From assembly GCA_012932865.1 (NCBI GenBank), contig SAXG01000104.1, forward strand, positions 1-64,000: 64,000 nucleotides of DNA, written 5' to 3'. Both the position numbers and the translations under genes were made by a program. Source of the DNA: Amylostereum areolatum (taxonomy: Eukaryota; Basidiomycota; Agaricomycetes; Russulales; Stereaceae). Positions within the stretch are counted from its first letter, which is position 1. Every line of letters starts with the position of its first letter. The notes beneath the pieces were generated by a model. That model saw only the letters and a program-made list of their open reading frames with translations. It searched no databases and had not been told where the DNA came from. Below are positions 1-10,268 of the stretch, one piece after another.

Positions 1-1048
1 GGTTTCCCGTCGCATTTCGGATGAGCTCCCCAGTGCCAGCTGATCGTGGCGGGGTGATGACGGTACGCGTCCGGAGAGGCAATGCGGACGGGGATCTGAG
101 GCAGGTCGTCGTTGTCAGAGTCTTCGTAGAACAGGCGCGACCGCTGGTGGTCATCTTGCGAGGGGGCGTGGGCGGTAAGGTCGTCGTCGTCGTTGTCTGG
201 CGGTGGAGCTGGTTTCGGGTTGGCCTTGTCTTCCCTTGTCGGCGGGCTTCAATGGTGGGCTCAGGAGGAGCTCATCTGTCCTCCTCATCGGAAGGGCGCA
301 GAGCCTGATCTTCGAATGCCAAAATTTCGGGGCGGGCTTGGCGACATTGGAGCTACTCGGGCCGGGGGAGGGGAGAGGAAATGACGGCCGTGGTCGACTT
401 GAAGGGCCGGGGGACGAGGAGGGGGGGCGGTGGGCGGTGGAGCGGTGGGGGTCGGTGGTAGGGGGGGTGGGTGAGGGGCGGGCGGTGGGTGGGCGATGGG
501 TGCATTGGGGCGGAGGGTATGGTGGCCACTGGAGGATGGGTGGCACCGCGGTTTTTGAGCTAACATTCTACGTTAGTTACATGGAGAAGATGTATGAAGA
601 TGTCGGGGGCGCACCTTGGGTCTCCCACCACCGGTTCGGGCCCAACTCATCTCCGTGCAGTGATGGGGCGTCCGCGTCCGCTGTCGAAACTTGAGTGCGG
701 ATGCGGTCTTGCAGGGCGATCGGATCCATTGATGCCTTGCCGTCGGACTTGCGCGACGTCGCCGGCTGTACAATGTTCACGAAGAGCCACTTGAGGAAGG
801 CTGGGGCACCGGGTGCCCCGATCAGGCGCCGGCGTATGACCACGGACTGTGCGATGAACGATGTCAGGTATGCGTACTGAACATTACGGAGGGAGAACGT
901 ACGATCTCGCGTTGGAATTGAGTGGCGAGTGGCGCCCCCGGATCTGTTGGCGAGGCTTGAAGGGCGTGGAGAGCCAGCTGAAGGCGGGCACTGCAAATGA
1001 CGGCGGCATGAGGGTGGGAGGCAAGAACTCGTCGAGGGCGGAGGACAT
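1..1048 (-). CDS. Left-edge partial gene, possible divergent member of the Zn-cluster/coiled-coil family
   Basis: The gene would start at the ATG at 1048 (protein begins MSSALDEF) and run off the left edge, so its C-terminus is missing. A clear coding stretch at about 600-860 reads through YLTSFIAQSVVIRRRL and ends near NRWWETQ at a plausible donor (about 613). The intact gene at 4430-6171 also ends its second exon at RRWWE. A proline-rich exon (about 285-550) follows. A last stretch (about 1-190) contains an acidic run (FYEDSDNDDL) and ISWHWGAH, which resembles the region just before the zinc cluster in the relatives. I could not join exon 1 to exon 2 in frame with good splice sites, so this may be a decayed copy. 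It is divergent from the gene starting at 1310. Confidence 0.35.
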
Positions 1049-1309
1049 GGCGAGGAAGGTGCGGTGAGGTTGGTCGTGGGTGGAAGTGGATGAAGTGGAG
1101 AGGTGGAAGGGCAAGGCGCGTCGGACGCGTCCTGGAATTATGAGGCGCGGCAACTGCCGGGGCCGCAGACGGCCCGCGGGACGCGGGACGTGGGACACGT
1201 CGAAATCGCACAAGTCCAGATCCCATTAGCACGCGTGGAGGTTGTCTCCTTCCTCTGCGTCTCTTCCTCCTTACCCCTCGCTCTCCTCCCACGTATCCTC
1301 GCATCGACG
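1049..1309. promoter_or_regulatory. Short divergent promoter between two head-to-head genes
   Basis: The two predicted start codons (1048 minus, 1310 plus) are 261 bp apart. The plus-side half is pyrimidine-rich (about 1245-1300, CTCTTCCTCC-like), as is usual upstream of basidiomycete starts. No TATA box is evident. The same head-to-head arrangement recurs at 6172-6389. Confidence 0.4.
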
Positions 1310-2468
1310 ATGGAAGAAGACAATTTCGAGTTCAACATTGAAGATTTCGACGCCGCGATGGGCGATGCTGGGCTCGGTACACCTGCTGGAGTGGCGGGAT
1401 TGTCGGCGGTGCCAGCACCGGAAGGTATGTCGTGATACGTTATATCGACTACATTGACTAACCATGTGGTTATACCATTACAGGGACATATACGAAAGCC
1501 GTAACGACGGCTGAAGAACACCCTGAGGGCGTCCATCCCCAGTCAGCCCCCAACGTCGCCGAGCCCTCCAAAGTGGCACCCGTGGGGTCAGCGAAGTCCG
1601 TCCCGCAAGTCGATGGGGGCGGCAAAGACATCGAAATGATATCGAGGCCGAAGGGATGGACGGATGCGAAGGGACAGAGGCAGAAGGGGAAGCAGAAAGC
1701 GATCCCTGCTGAAGACGGTGCGTCTAATCACTTCCACTCGATAATTTTGGCTCTAACATACGGATTTACTGGACAGTAATCGAGATCCCATCATCTCCTC
1801 CTACGCCTCGACCATCACCCGGGCCCTCGGCACCCATCCACCCCCGGAAGCGTCCTGGGTCCCCCTATGCACCTCCTGTTGCGTCTGCACTGGACAGCAA
1901 GAAGCCCCGAATCGACGACCCGCGGCGTATCTCCTGGGCGCTGACGGCGGAGGAGCTGTCCTCGAAGCCGGCGTCCGTCTTCCGCCCCGTCAAATTTGGG
2001 GAAGGGTCGTCGAGAGGGGAGCGGATGGGGTGGGGACAGGAGGCAGGTGAGCAGAAGCGGTGCCCCCCCGACAATCCGCCCAACATTGTGGGGCTCGCTC
2101 AGAGACACTATCTGGTGGAAGGTGAGTCAGTGTGTTGGCCCCCGGAGTTCGCTCACTTACCCTCTGATGTAGAAATGCACGACCTGAAGGCCTAGATGGA
2201 TTTCGTCAAGCATTTCGCCCCCGACCCCGACAACATGCGTCTGCCAGAACGTTCGAACCAGCTGCTTGACCCTCGACGGGCCGCACTGGCGATGACGGTC
2301 CTGGCGGAGGGAGCCGCCGCCGCGAAGGACTTTGAGGCATGGGAGCGGCTAGACGAGGGGTATAGGGTGGAGGTGGAAACCATACGTCAAATCAGGGAGG
2401 AGGTGCTTTCGATGGGGTTTGCGTTGAGGTTTGCGGCAGATAGAACGAGGGCAGGGACTGGGGAGTGA
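1310..2468 (+). CDS. Hypothetical nuclear-type protein, four exons, in-frame TAG near the 3' end
   Basis: Exons are 1310-1424, 1484-1717, 1777-2121 and 2173 onward. All introns are 51-59 bp GT-AG and all interrupt codons in phase 1. The frame closes at TAG 2193-2195, giving 238 residues. The same frame is open for another 90 codons (2196-2468, ending TGA) with charged, protein-like composition, so the TAG may be a nonsense mutation in a roughly 329-residue protein. The N-terminus is acidic (MEEDNFEFNIEDFD). The middle is Pro/Ser-rich with basic clusters resembling nuclear localisation signals (HPRKRPGSP, SKKPRIDDPRR). I recognise no domain. It lies head to head with the left-edge gene. Its function is unknown. 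Confidence 0.55.
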
Positions 2469-2589
2469 GTACTGTTGATCTCGCGTGGGTATATAGTCCA
2501 ATATAATGATACTTCGACTTACAATCAAGGCGTGAATTTTCGTAGGAAGCTCGGGTGCGAGACCTGGTGCAGAGGATGGAGCTGCAGAG

Positions 2590-2937
2590 TCAGATGAGGT
2601 CGTCGAGCGTATACAAGACTGTGTCAATGACATTGACAAGAAGATGACGTTCCTGGTCCTCGATGGGTCGCTCCATAAGCAAGGGAAGGATTTTGTCGAA
2701 TAAAGGCCTAGCTCGAAACTCGCAGGCTTTATCTGTGATCTGGCGTAGTGCTGTCTTGGGCACAGGTGGGGTCCCATTCTTGATTTTGAGCAGCAACCGC
2801 ATGATTTTGCGTTCCTTCTTTTCATCAACCGTCAACTGCGTCTTGTCCTCCTTGAAGATCTTTGCAAAGCATCGCGCCTCTTCAGCTTTGAAAAAGGCGA
2901 GGTTACCGACCCTGGGAATTTCGGTTGGAAGGTTAGA
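2590..2937 (-). pseudogene. Truncated SF3B1/Hsh155 (splicing factor 3B subunit 1) gene fragment
   Basis: The minus-strand frame encodes about 110 residues that match the conserved start of the SF3B1 HEAT-repeat region. In order it shows [54 protein letters not shown] and EDQERHLLV, then ends at LDDLI followed by a stop. Full SF3B1 is about 1,200-1,300 residues, so more than 90% is absent. Upstream of IPRVGN the frame continues for about 45 residues with no SF3B1 resemblance. Scattered substitutions at normally invariant positions (for example [13 protein letters not shown]) suggest decay. No intron interrupts the fragment. It is most simply a captured or retro-copied piece of an essential gene lying inside the duplicated-gene cluster. 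A functional short protein is unlikely. Confidence 0.8.
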
Positions 2938-3401
2938 CCCGCCGGGTGCGGTTACAGCCATCCCCCTAGATCCATGGGTAACGAAATATATTGCAAGTCT
3001 CGTGTGGGATGTACATATATATTCCGGGGATATCCCGGCGGTTGACGTTTTCGACCCGGGGTGTATTGGCACTCTAGGTCGGCCGCATATTGGGGGCAGG
3101 CATGCCTGGGTACATGTCTACTGGAGACCTACGCAACGGCCGGTTGTAGTGGGTGATCTTGTAGGACGAGGACGGCCGGACATCGTGGAAAGTCCCATGT
3201 GGGGCCCTGTGTGCTGTAGGCCTCCCTAACGGCCGATTGTCGATTGCATACATAGGACAGGATGTCGGGCGAGCGTGGATTATACTGGAGTCAAATCGCG
3301 CGGCCGACGGCGGCTCAGCGTGTAGCATACAGGTTAGGCATATGGGGCTGATCATGTATTATAGGTATATATAACCAGAATGTGTGGGGAATCATCTCCT
3401 G

Positions 3402-4294
3402 ATGTCGGACCCATCGGACCCATTGGCACCATCGGAGCAGCTTGGAACCCTGGACAGCAGTATTACCTCCGATACCGAAAGTTTGCACTCGATTGATGGG
3501 ACATGTTGGCCAAATCAGGTATCTATTTGATGTTGTATGATTTACCATGTGATCTGCTGACCTATATCAGGAGGACTGTGACAGGTGCTTTGCAAACCGA
3601 GCTCCTTGCTGGGCAAAACCAAATGGCAATGCGTGTGTCCGATGTCATGGTTCGAAACAGCCTTGTACACATGTCACTCGTTCCACAAGCACAGATCGGA
3701 TGATCTGGATCAGGCTTCGGGCTCGAGGAGAATGTCGTCGGCTTCCTGTGTACCGACCTCCGACTGCCGATGATATCCCAAGACCTCCAATGGGTTCGTT
3801 AGATGACAGCAATTTTGACACTGGGGAAGACAAGGCGGACAGCGGAAAAGGGGTCAGGAAGGAACAGAAGAAAAAGGTGAGATTCAGCCCGGGCATAGAA
3901 GGTAGAGCGTCTCCGAACTTCTTACTCAACCTCCCTACATGATATTTGGTTTGACGGTACTGCAGGTTCATCCACCGATTTGCATCACGCCGTAATCGGG
4001 CAGATTGATCAGATGCAAATATCTCTCATGGCTCGTATCAAAACATCCGCAGACGAGAGGTATCACATGATTCGGGAAGCAATGACTTCGGCGATGTCGG
4101 ACCTTGCAACATTGAAGGAGAGAAACCATAGGATGAGGCAGGAGATGCATGCTTTTCGGAAGCATCTTCGTGCACTGGACAATAAGCTTACGGAAGTGCG
4201 GGGTGATGTTGAAAAGATTCAAAGACATCTTACTTTCATAGAGGAAACAACACCAATGTCGGAGGAGATCGAGGTCGGAGTTGTATCGGACTGA
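3402..4294 (+). CDS. Short Zn(II)2Cys6-like cluster plus coiled-coil protein (258 aa)
   Basis: Exons are 3402-3518, 3571-3901 and 3966-4294, with introns of 52 and 64 bp; the total is 777 nt with no internal stop. Residues 42-71 form a perfect Zn2Cys6 spacing, C-x2-C-x6-C-x8-C-x2-C-x6-C (Cys 42, 45, 52, 61, 64, 71; begins CDRCFANRAPC). A basic linker follows (KEQKKKVRF). The C-terminal 110 residues are strongly heptad-like (RIKTSADERYHMIREAMTS..., LKERNHRMRQEMHAF) and predict a coiled coil. The 39-residue leader ends HSIDGTCWPNQ at the exon boundary, matching the larger paralogue at 6390. The N-terminal domain of the larger copies is absent, so this is a truncated or alternative-start copy. 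A TATATATAA-like box at about 3366 sits about 35 bp upstream of the ATG. DNA binding is inferred only from the cluster spacing. Confidence 0.7.
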
Positions 4295-4429
4295 CATGTA
4301 CAGACTTGGACACTGTATTCAAAACATACGGTATTAAAAACATACAGACGTTTGGTGACATTGTACAGTGAAAAGGACCCGGTATTGTAACCCATATGCC
4401 ATCATGGCCCCCAACGCTACTCCACCCAA

Positions 4430-6171
4430 TTACTCATTCTCCGACACCTCCGACTCATCGTCGACTTGAATTGTACCCTGCAACTTGATTGGAGGGAGCC
4501 CATGGCTGGAGGAAACGCCCAGCGAGGGAACATTCCCAGAGGTGGTCAAAGTCGGCATCTTCTCGAGGCGTTTGGTGATATGTTGATATCTATAGTAGTC
4601 AGCCCAGAACATGTCGTCTATTACATTTGCACGTTGGCTCATCTTGACCACGGACTCCAGGAGGCGAGAAGTCTCTGCCTCCTGCTCCTTTAGGTCAGAG
4701 ACAATTGCCTTGACCGACTCTTCGAATGCATCCAGGGCCGTATCGGCCTGGTTGAGAACCTGCTCTTGCAGCAGCAGTCCCCCGCGTCGAGCAAGGCCTT
4801 GAACAAACCTGCCGAAGGCGGCAGATTCCTCCTGCAGGTCCGCTTCGGCTACCGATGCATGAGTTCCGTTGGAATAAGAGAGAAGACATTACATACCTTG
4901 TTCACCATGGACGGCGTCGGAGTAGACGTCGTCGTCATCACTCTCCTCCTCGTCGGAGGAGTACCAGAAGACCACCTTTTGGGCTGCACAACGCTGCGGG
5001 CGAGGACGGTGAGCGTTCGCGGTGTTTGTCGGACTCGGAGGACGTGTGCTGGCGGGAGGAGTCGTCGGAGCGGATGGGGGAAGGGCAGGGCGCCAGAGAA
5101 CTTGCTTCGGAGCGTGTGGAGTTTTGCAGAGGGCGAGGTATGCTTGTTTTGTTGTTCGGGTGGTCTCCTTGGTCTTGTGCGAGCAGTCAAGGCCATTCTC
5201 GATGCAATGGATGCACGACCATGCACGGCCGCTGTTCCAGCACCCCACACCGGCTTCTTTGCATGAGTAGCATGATTGCTATTCGAAGCGGGTGAGTTCG
5301 TGAAGAAGAACAAACAAAACAGACGGAACGTACCTCGTTCGTCCACCAGGACGGATGCAGGGGGTCGGTATAGACTCTGTCGGCGACGTCGGACACAATG
5401 GCGCCAGAGGCTGGCACAGGGGGTGGCAGCCTAGGTCGAGACTTTGACCTCGACGAAACTTCGGCGCCTTGGTAATCGGAGTCGGAGCCGTCGGAGGCAG
5501 ACGGATCGGAGTCGTAAGGGACTCGAATGTGTGGGCGTGTGATTTGGAGGGGTGGCGTAAGATAAACAGTGGGGGGGAGATCCGTGCTGACGGTGGAAGG
5601 GGCGGCCAGTGGGCTGTTCGATACGTTCATCTGAGGGGGGGGGAGGGTGATGTCGAGTGAAGTGTCGGCATTGGCGATCGGAGCCATCGGCGGGTTCCGC
5701 GATGTGGGGGAGATAATGTTCTTCACCCAGAATGCTGCATACAAATGGTAAGAATGGCATGCGAGCAGCACGGAGCGCCAACACACCTCTATGCCCGTGA
5801 TCCGCGGCCACCTCCCACCATCTCCGTTTGGTGACCAGCACCAGGTTGATGGTGTGTGCACGCTCGACCCGACCATCCCGAGAGCGTTGGACGTTGAAGA
5901 GGGCTGTGATAAGCCGGGGATACTCATTGATGTTCAGGGCGCGGGCCTCGTCAATGTAGCAGGCCAGAATTTGTTTCTAGACTTGTGTTAGAGTGAGTCA
6001 GAAAAGAAAAAAGAAAAGCACAAAGTAGCGGCTAAATGCCTTCCACCACTTGACGTTCGGCTCTCCTTGTGTGTTGGTGAGCGCGTGTACTGCGGTGAGG
6101 AGCTTGGCCTCGAGCCGCACGAATGTCGGTGAAAACGGGTGACTGTCGACGTCGAGAGGCGGGGAGGACAT
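4430..6171 (-). CDS. Intact Zn(II)2Cys6-like cluster/coiled-coil protein (513 aa)
   Basis: Minus-strand exons are 6171-6022, 5976-5787, 5734-5334, 5278-4897 and 4848-4430. The four introns are 45-55 bp and all phases agree (1542 nt). Order of parts: an N-terminal globular region of about 115 residues (MSSPPLDVD..., WWKAF, RRWWEVAAD); a low-complexity Ser/Pro/acidic region (SDPSASDGSDSD); the cluster Cys 250, 253, 260, 269, 272, 279 (C-x2-C-x6-C-x8-C-x2-C-x6-C); a Pro-rich then acidic stretch (SSDEEESDDDDVYSD); and a C-terminal coiled coil of about 100 residues (LLLQEQVLNQADTALDAFEE). This is the complete reference copy of the family in this window. Canonical fungal Zn2Cys6 factors are richer in basic residues between the first cysteines, so a protein-binding or structural role is also possible. 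It is divergent from the gene at 6390. Confidence 0.75.
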
Positions 6172-6389
6172 GGCGATGAAAGGAGAAGAGGAGCAGCCCA
6201 CAGAGCGAACCAACTTAACGTGCGGCGTTGCCACGTCAGGTCACGTGACCATCTCGGCAACGGCTGACCTAAGCAAACGCGTCTGCCGACGAGTCGCGTC
6301 ACACCCTCTTCCTCACCGCCCCTCCCCTTCCCTCTCCCCTGTTAACGTCTTTTTTCGCGTCTCCCATTGTTCCACTGTCCCCTGACACC
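6172..6389. promoter_or_regulatory. Bidirectional promoter with a palindromic E-box
   Basis: The start codons of two homologous genes (6171 minus, 6390 plus) are only 218 bp apart. Near the middle lies the 12-bp palindrome GGTCACGTGACC (6239-6250), containing a CACGTG E-box. The plus side has a CT-rich tract at about 6303-6345. I infer that the E-box could serve both genes. Confidence 0.5.
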
Positions 6390-7989
6390 ATGTCAGTCGT
6401 TTCGGATGGCCCTCCAGCCGTCATGCGCCTGCAGTACGCGCTCGCCTATGCGCTGGCGGTGTCTAGGAGGCCGAGAAAGGATGGATGCATTTTTTTGCCT
6501 GTGTCAATGTGGTGGGACCGTTACATGGAAGAGATGGTGCGTCCTGTTTTTTTCCTGCTTACTCTGGGGCTTATTTTGGCGAAAGGTTGACGAGGCCCAC
6601 ATCCGATCGGAGCTGTCGGCGCATGGCGTGTTCAGCGGGTCGGAGCCCGACATCCACCCCATATTCGACATTGCGACCCCCAACATTGCTCAGCGGATTC
6701 TCGCCTTCAAGACCATTGACCTGCGCATTCCCACCCTCAAGCCCGGGGGAGAGCAGTGGTGGTCGCGCGGAGGTGTGTGGCATGTGAATATTGCCTCCGA
6801 TGTCCCACTGACCTTTCGTCCCAGAGTTCTATCGCAGTGTGGACAACTCACCGAATGCGCGTGACCATTCATTCTCCCCCCCAGCCCCCAAGACGAATGC
6901 CATCATCACCACCCCTGCCCCTGCCCCTGCTGCTGTTGTTTCGACCTCTAGACCTGCTCCGAATACCGACGGCTCCGACTCCGACGACTCCGAAGAGGGT
7001 GGCGCATTCATTGCGCCCCCCATCAAGAGACGTACCTTGAAGGCGGATGCCTCCGCACCCACGCCCATAGACATCGACGAGGAAGGAGCCGAGCCGATGG
7101 CTGTGGACGACGTGGAGGTCATCCAGTTGGATGAGGACAGTGTCCATTCGATTGACGGCAAGGACTAGCCCAATCAGGTGCGTACTCGTCTCCTATGCAT
7201 TGTATAATATCTCATAGCTCGCTAGACTCCCTGTGATCGGTGCAGGAAAACCGACGAACCGTGCTGGTCGACACCAGGGAACAGCACGTCATGCTCTCGG
7301 TGCCAGTTCCAAAAGCAGGCATGCAGCCACTCGCAAAAGAACACTTTTACTTCCTACAAGAAATGGCTTGAGCTTCGGGCCGTGAAAAAGGTAAACCGGA
7401 TTCCACTTTATTGGCGACCTGAGAAAGGCCCCGATGAACGTGCTCCGACCCCGACGGCTCCGACGGCGGGTCCTTCTCGGCGGACCAAGGCGAAAGTCAT
7501 AGTCGAGGCTGACGCTCCGATGAAGACCCGGGCGGCGAAGAAGGACAAGGGTAAGGGTGTTTCCCGTGCCACGAAAGGTATATTTCCGCTTTTTTTCTCT
7601 TTTGTTCTTTACTTTCTAATTTGTTTTTCACTTTTGCAGGTTCGATGAGTGACCTTGATGCTAGAATTGGGCACCATCTCGAAGCTTCCACGGCAACTCT
7701 GCTTGAGGCCATGAAGTCGGAGCAGGAGCAAACGGAGAAGGCCATCCAGGATGCCCTCAAGCCTGTCGTCGATGGCATCGCAAAACTCAAGGTGAAGAAC
7801 AAGATGGTCTTGTATGAGCTCAACGAGCTCCACAAGTTCATGGGGAGTGTTGCCGATGATGCTGGCGAGGTTCAGGACCAGGCCGAGGCGGTGCAAGAGC
7901 AGTTAAAATGTGTGTTCGGCGATCAGGGTGGGGAGGAGGGGGAAGAGAAAGGGGGCGAAGAAGGGGGCGAGGATGAGGATGGGGAGTGA
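6390..7989 (+). CDS. Paralogue of the Zn-cluster/coiled-coil family, interrupted by TAG at a conserved Trp codon
   Basis: Exons are 6390-6536, 6586-6772, 6825-7177, 7226-7577 and 7640-7989; introns are 48-62 bp. Exon phases match the intact minus-strand paralogue exon by exon. The frame is 462 codons with one internal TAG at codon 226 (7166-7168). The paralogues have Trp there, four residues before the exon boundary (WPNQ, WTNE). As read, the product stops at 225 residues, before the zinc cluster. Downstream the frame is intact: Cys 232, 235, 242, 252, 255, 262 (C-x2-C-x6-C-x9-C-x2-C-x6-C, begins CDRCRKTDEPC), a Lys-rich linker, and a coiled coil ending in an acidic tail. Upstream are the N-terminal domain and an acidic SDSDDSEEGG patch. 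It is either a recent pseudogene or a gene whose stop is recoded or edited. Confidence 0.7.
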
Positions 7990-8572
7990 ATCTTGTACTG
8001 TAGACAGGGTATCGAATGTTCAAATCGTGTTCATGCTCATGGCTTGAGATCTGAGAGGTTCGGCACGCCGACGAACACACGCCGACAGGGTCCGACAAGA
8101 CCAAGGAGTCCGACGAGACCAAGGAGACGGGGTCCGATGGGGTCCGATGGGTCCGACCGGTGACAGACTCCGACATTCGCCAGACCACGAACTAATAGTA
8201 TTTAATTGCTACATTTCTACTATAGGTTCACTTAACTATGACTTCAACTAGTGTATACATGAAGCCCTCCATGGGCCCACGTGTGACCACACCCCATGGG
8301 CCCACCGTGGGGTATGTGTCGGCAACACCTTATTTGACCTGTGAAGTATGTGTCTCAATGTCCTTATTTGGCTAAGGGAGGTCAATATATTCGTTTCAAA
8401 TCAATGTAAGTAGGACGGGGTAGGCACCCAGACAAAGCAGAAACCGGAATGTTAAGCTTGAAACATCGGAGAGCGTTGCGCACAACGACCAACAGTAGAT
8501 CGACCCACTCGCACTGACAACCTGCCCTTTTCCTCATACACCCCAACAAGGGTTCTCTCGTCCGACTTCCGC
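7990..8572. other. Intergenic, no supported gene
   Basis: Positions 8060-8170 contain short imperfect direct repeats built on GGTCCGA/CCGACGAGACCAAGGAG. A duplicated CATGGGCCCAC motif occurs at about 8270-8302. I see no gene. Confidence 0.5.
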
Positions 8573-9684
8573 TCAGCTACAAACATGGACATTAGCGCCA
8601 GGGTCCGATGTGCCTACTTCTTGAAGGGGCTGAGGTGTGTCGATGGTGTTCAAGACGGGGACAGCATCGTCGAGGTTGAATGAGAAGGTGAAGGGCCGAT
8701 GTGGTGTCGCCGTGGGGTTTGTGCGAGCCGCAGAGTATGGAAACACACCGGCGGCCTTGGATGACGAGACCGCACCTAACCCAACACGAATCAGATTTTC
8801 CTGGTGGAGCTCCAACGGGTTAGACGACATGCTGGGATGCGACAGATCGCCAAGGGTCCAGTTGATCCAGTCAGTTCGGAGACCGTGGGAGCCGCAAATA
8901 AAGCTGCAGATAAAAGGCAGGGCAACGCGTGGATGAAATTGGATGAAAAATTGATGTAAAGGCACGGTAGGAGCTGGAGGCAACATCAGCTTGGAAGAAA
9001 CGAACGAAAAAAGGAAACTTACGTGCACAAGTCGAGAGCATACGCCCATACACGTTCGACTGTCATCAATGTCCTTGGATCCATTCGTCCCCTTCGCGAC
9101 ACTCTGCCAGCTTGTGCCTTTGCCACGCACTCCTCTGATATATTCTCCAAGGCATGTGGTGGCCCTCCTTTCGACGGCCTGACGACGATCGTCGACAAAC
9201 AAGCGGCCCTTCGACAGCGACCGGTCTTCAGGTTCAGATAGGTGAACGACGTGGTTTGCATCCTAGGTTGAGGCCTTGCACCACGAGACAGCATGGCCTT
9301 GATCTTACGTGGATGCATATCCTGATTCTTGAGCCCTGTATGCGAGTTTGTTGATGTTGAGGCCAAGGTAGGTGAGGAAGAGACGTGAACGCGACAGTCT
9401 AAACCCCTGAAGGGACAGTTATGAGCCACCGGAATCGATCCATATTCGAGATCTGAGAGTGCGGCGTCTAGAAGAAACTGCGGAGGGAAATCGGTCACGT
9501 TGGAGAAGGTGGTGTGTCGAGGGTTAGCCAGGAGGGGGGGTCCTGGGGGGAAGCAATTTGGCGCGCTGTGTCCCGCCACCATGGCCGACCACGAGGAATC
9601 CTCCCTAAGAAGAAGGGGGTCCTCATGCGGGGTAAAAGGGTTCTGAAGTGCTGTATGCGTTGTGAGTCGGAAATGTGAGAGCAT
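8573..9684 (-). CDS. Unrecognised hypothetical protein, two exons
   Basis: A two-exon minus-strand model (9684-9023 and 8903-8573, intron of 119 bp with GTAAGT donor and CTGCAG acceptor) gives 330 residues ending in TGA. The start at 9684 is uncertain; an internal Met at 9582 (MVAGHSAP) has a better ATG context. The splice keeps frame from DLCT into FICGSHGLRTDW. I recognise no domain, signal peptide or transmembrane segment. Neighbouring frames are also open in the first exon, so the reading frame is only moderately supported. This is a low-confidence gene call. Confidence 0.3.
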
Positions 9685-10243
9685 GTACGGCGCAAGTCAC
9701 ACACCTCGAGTATTGTGCTGTATTGTGAGCAACAGCAAGCCGTCCCTCGTCAAGAGCGATGTGACAAGTCGGAATTCGAGCCATCGCGGTCGCAAGATAT
9801 GATTGGTAACCAGAGGAGTGCCACCAGTGCGAGCAAGCGGAGGATAGGTGAGGAAGCGAGTGCATGGAGATTGTGGTGGTTGAAAACAAGAGAGTCGACG
9901 GTGCACGCGGATACGCTCGGATCCCCTTAGACTGCAACGTCCATCTCCATTTCTACCACCTTTCTTCCCAGAGTACTCGTTCCTGAATCTTCGGCACTTT
10001 TGCATCCAACCTACGAAGCTTTTCTGCGGAATACTGGTGAAAATGCGAAGCTTGGCCTTGTCTGTCTCTGGGTCTGACCAGTGGTTGTCCCCTGCCTCAG
10101 TACGAATTGTGCCATCTCGGCTTGTCGTTACTTATCCACCCAACCGATTCTTGTATAGAGGGTGTTCATCACGCCGTTACATCCTCTTGCTCACACCTGA
10201 GACCAAGCGTCCCCAGTGTTATGAATCTCCTCCCTGAGGCCCA
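9685..10243. other. Intergenic, no supported gene
   Basis: Only short overlapping frames on both strands are seen, without splice or domain support. Confidence 0.4.
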
Positions 10244-10268
10244 CATCAGGAAAACTCCCAGTACTTGA
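10244..10268 (+). repeat. Left terminal inverted repeat
   Basis: This 25-bp sequence is the exact reverse complement of 12327-12351. It starts CATCAGG. Confidence 0.8.

Noticed and set aside
4430..7989. Divergent gene pair considered as a homeodomain mating-type (HD1/HD2) locus
   Set aside because: No homeodomain W-F-x-N-x-R helix in either protein; they carry Zn2Cys6-like clusters and coiled coils instead.
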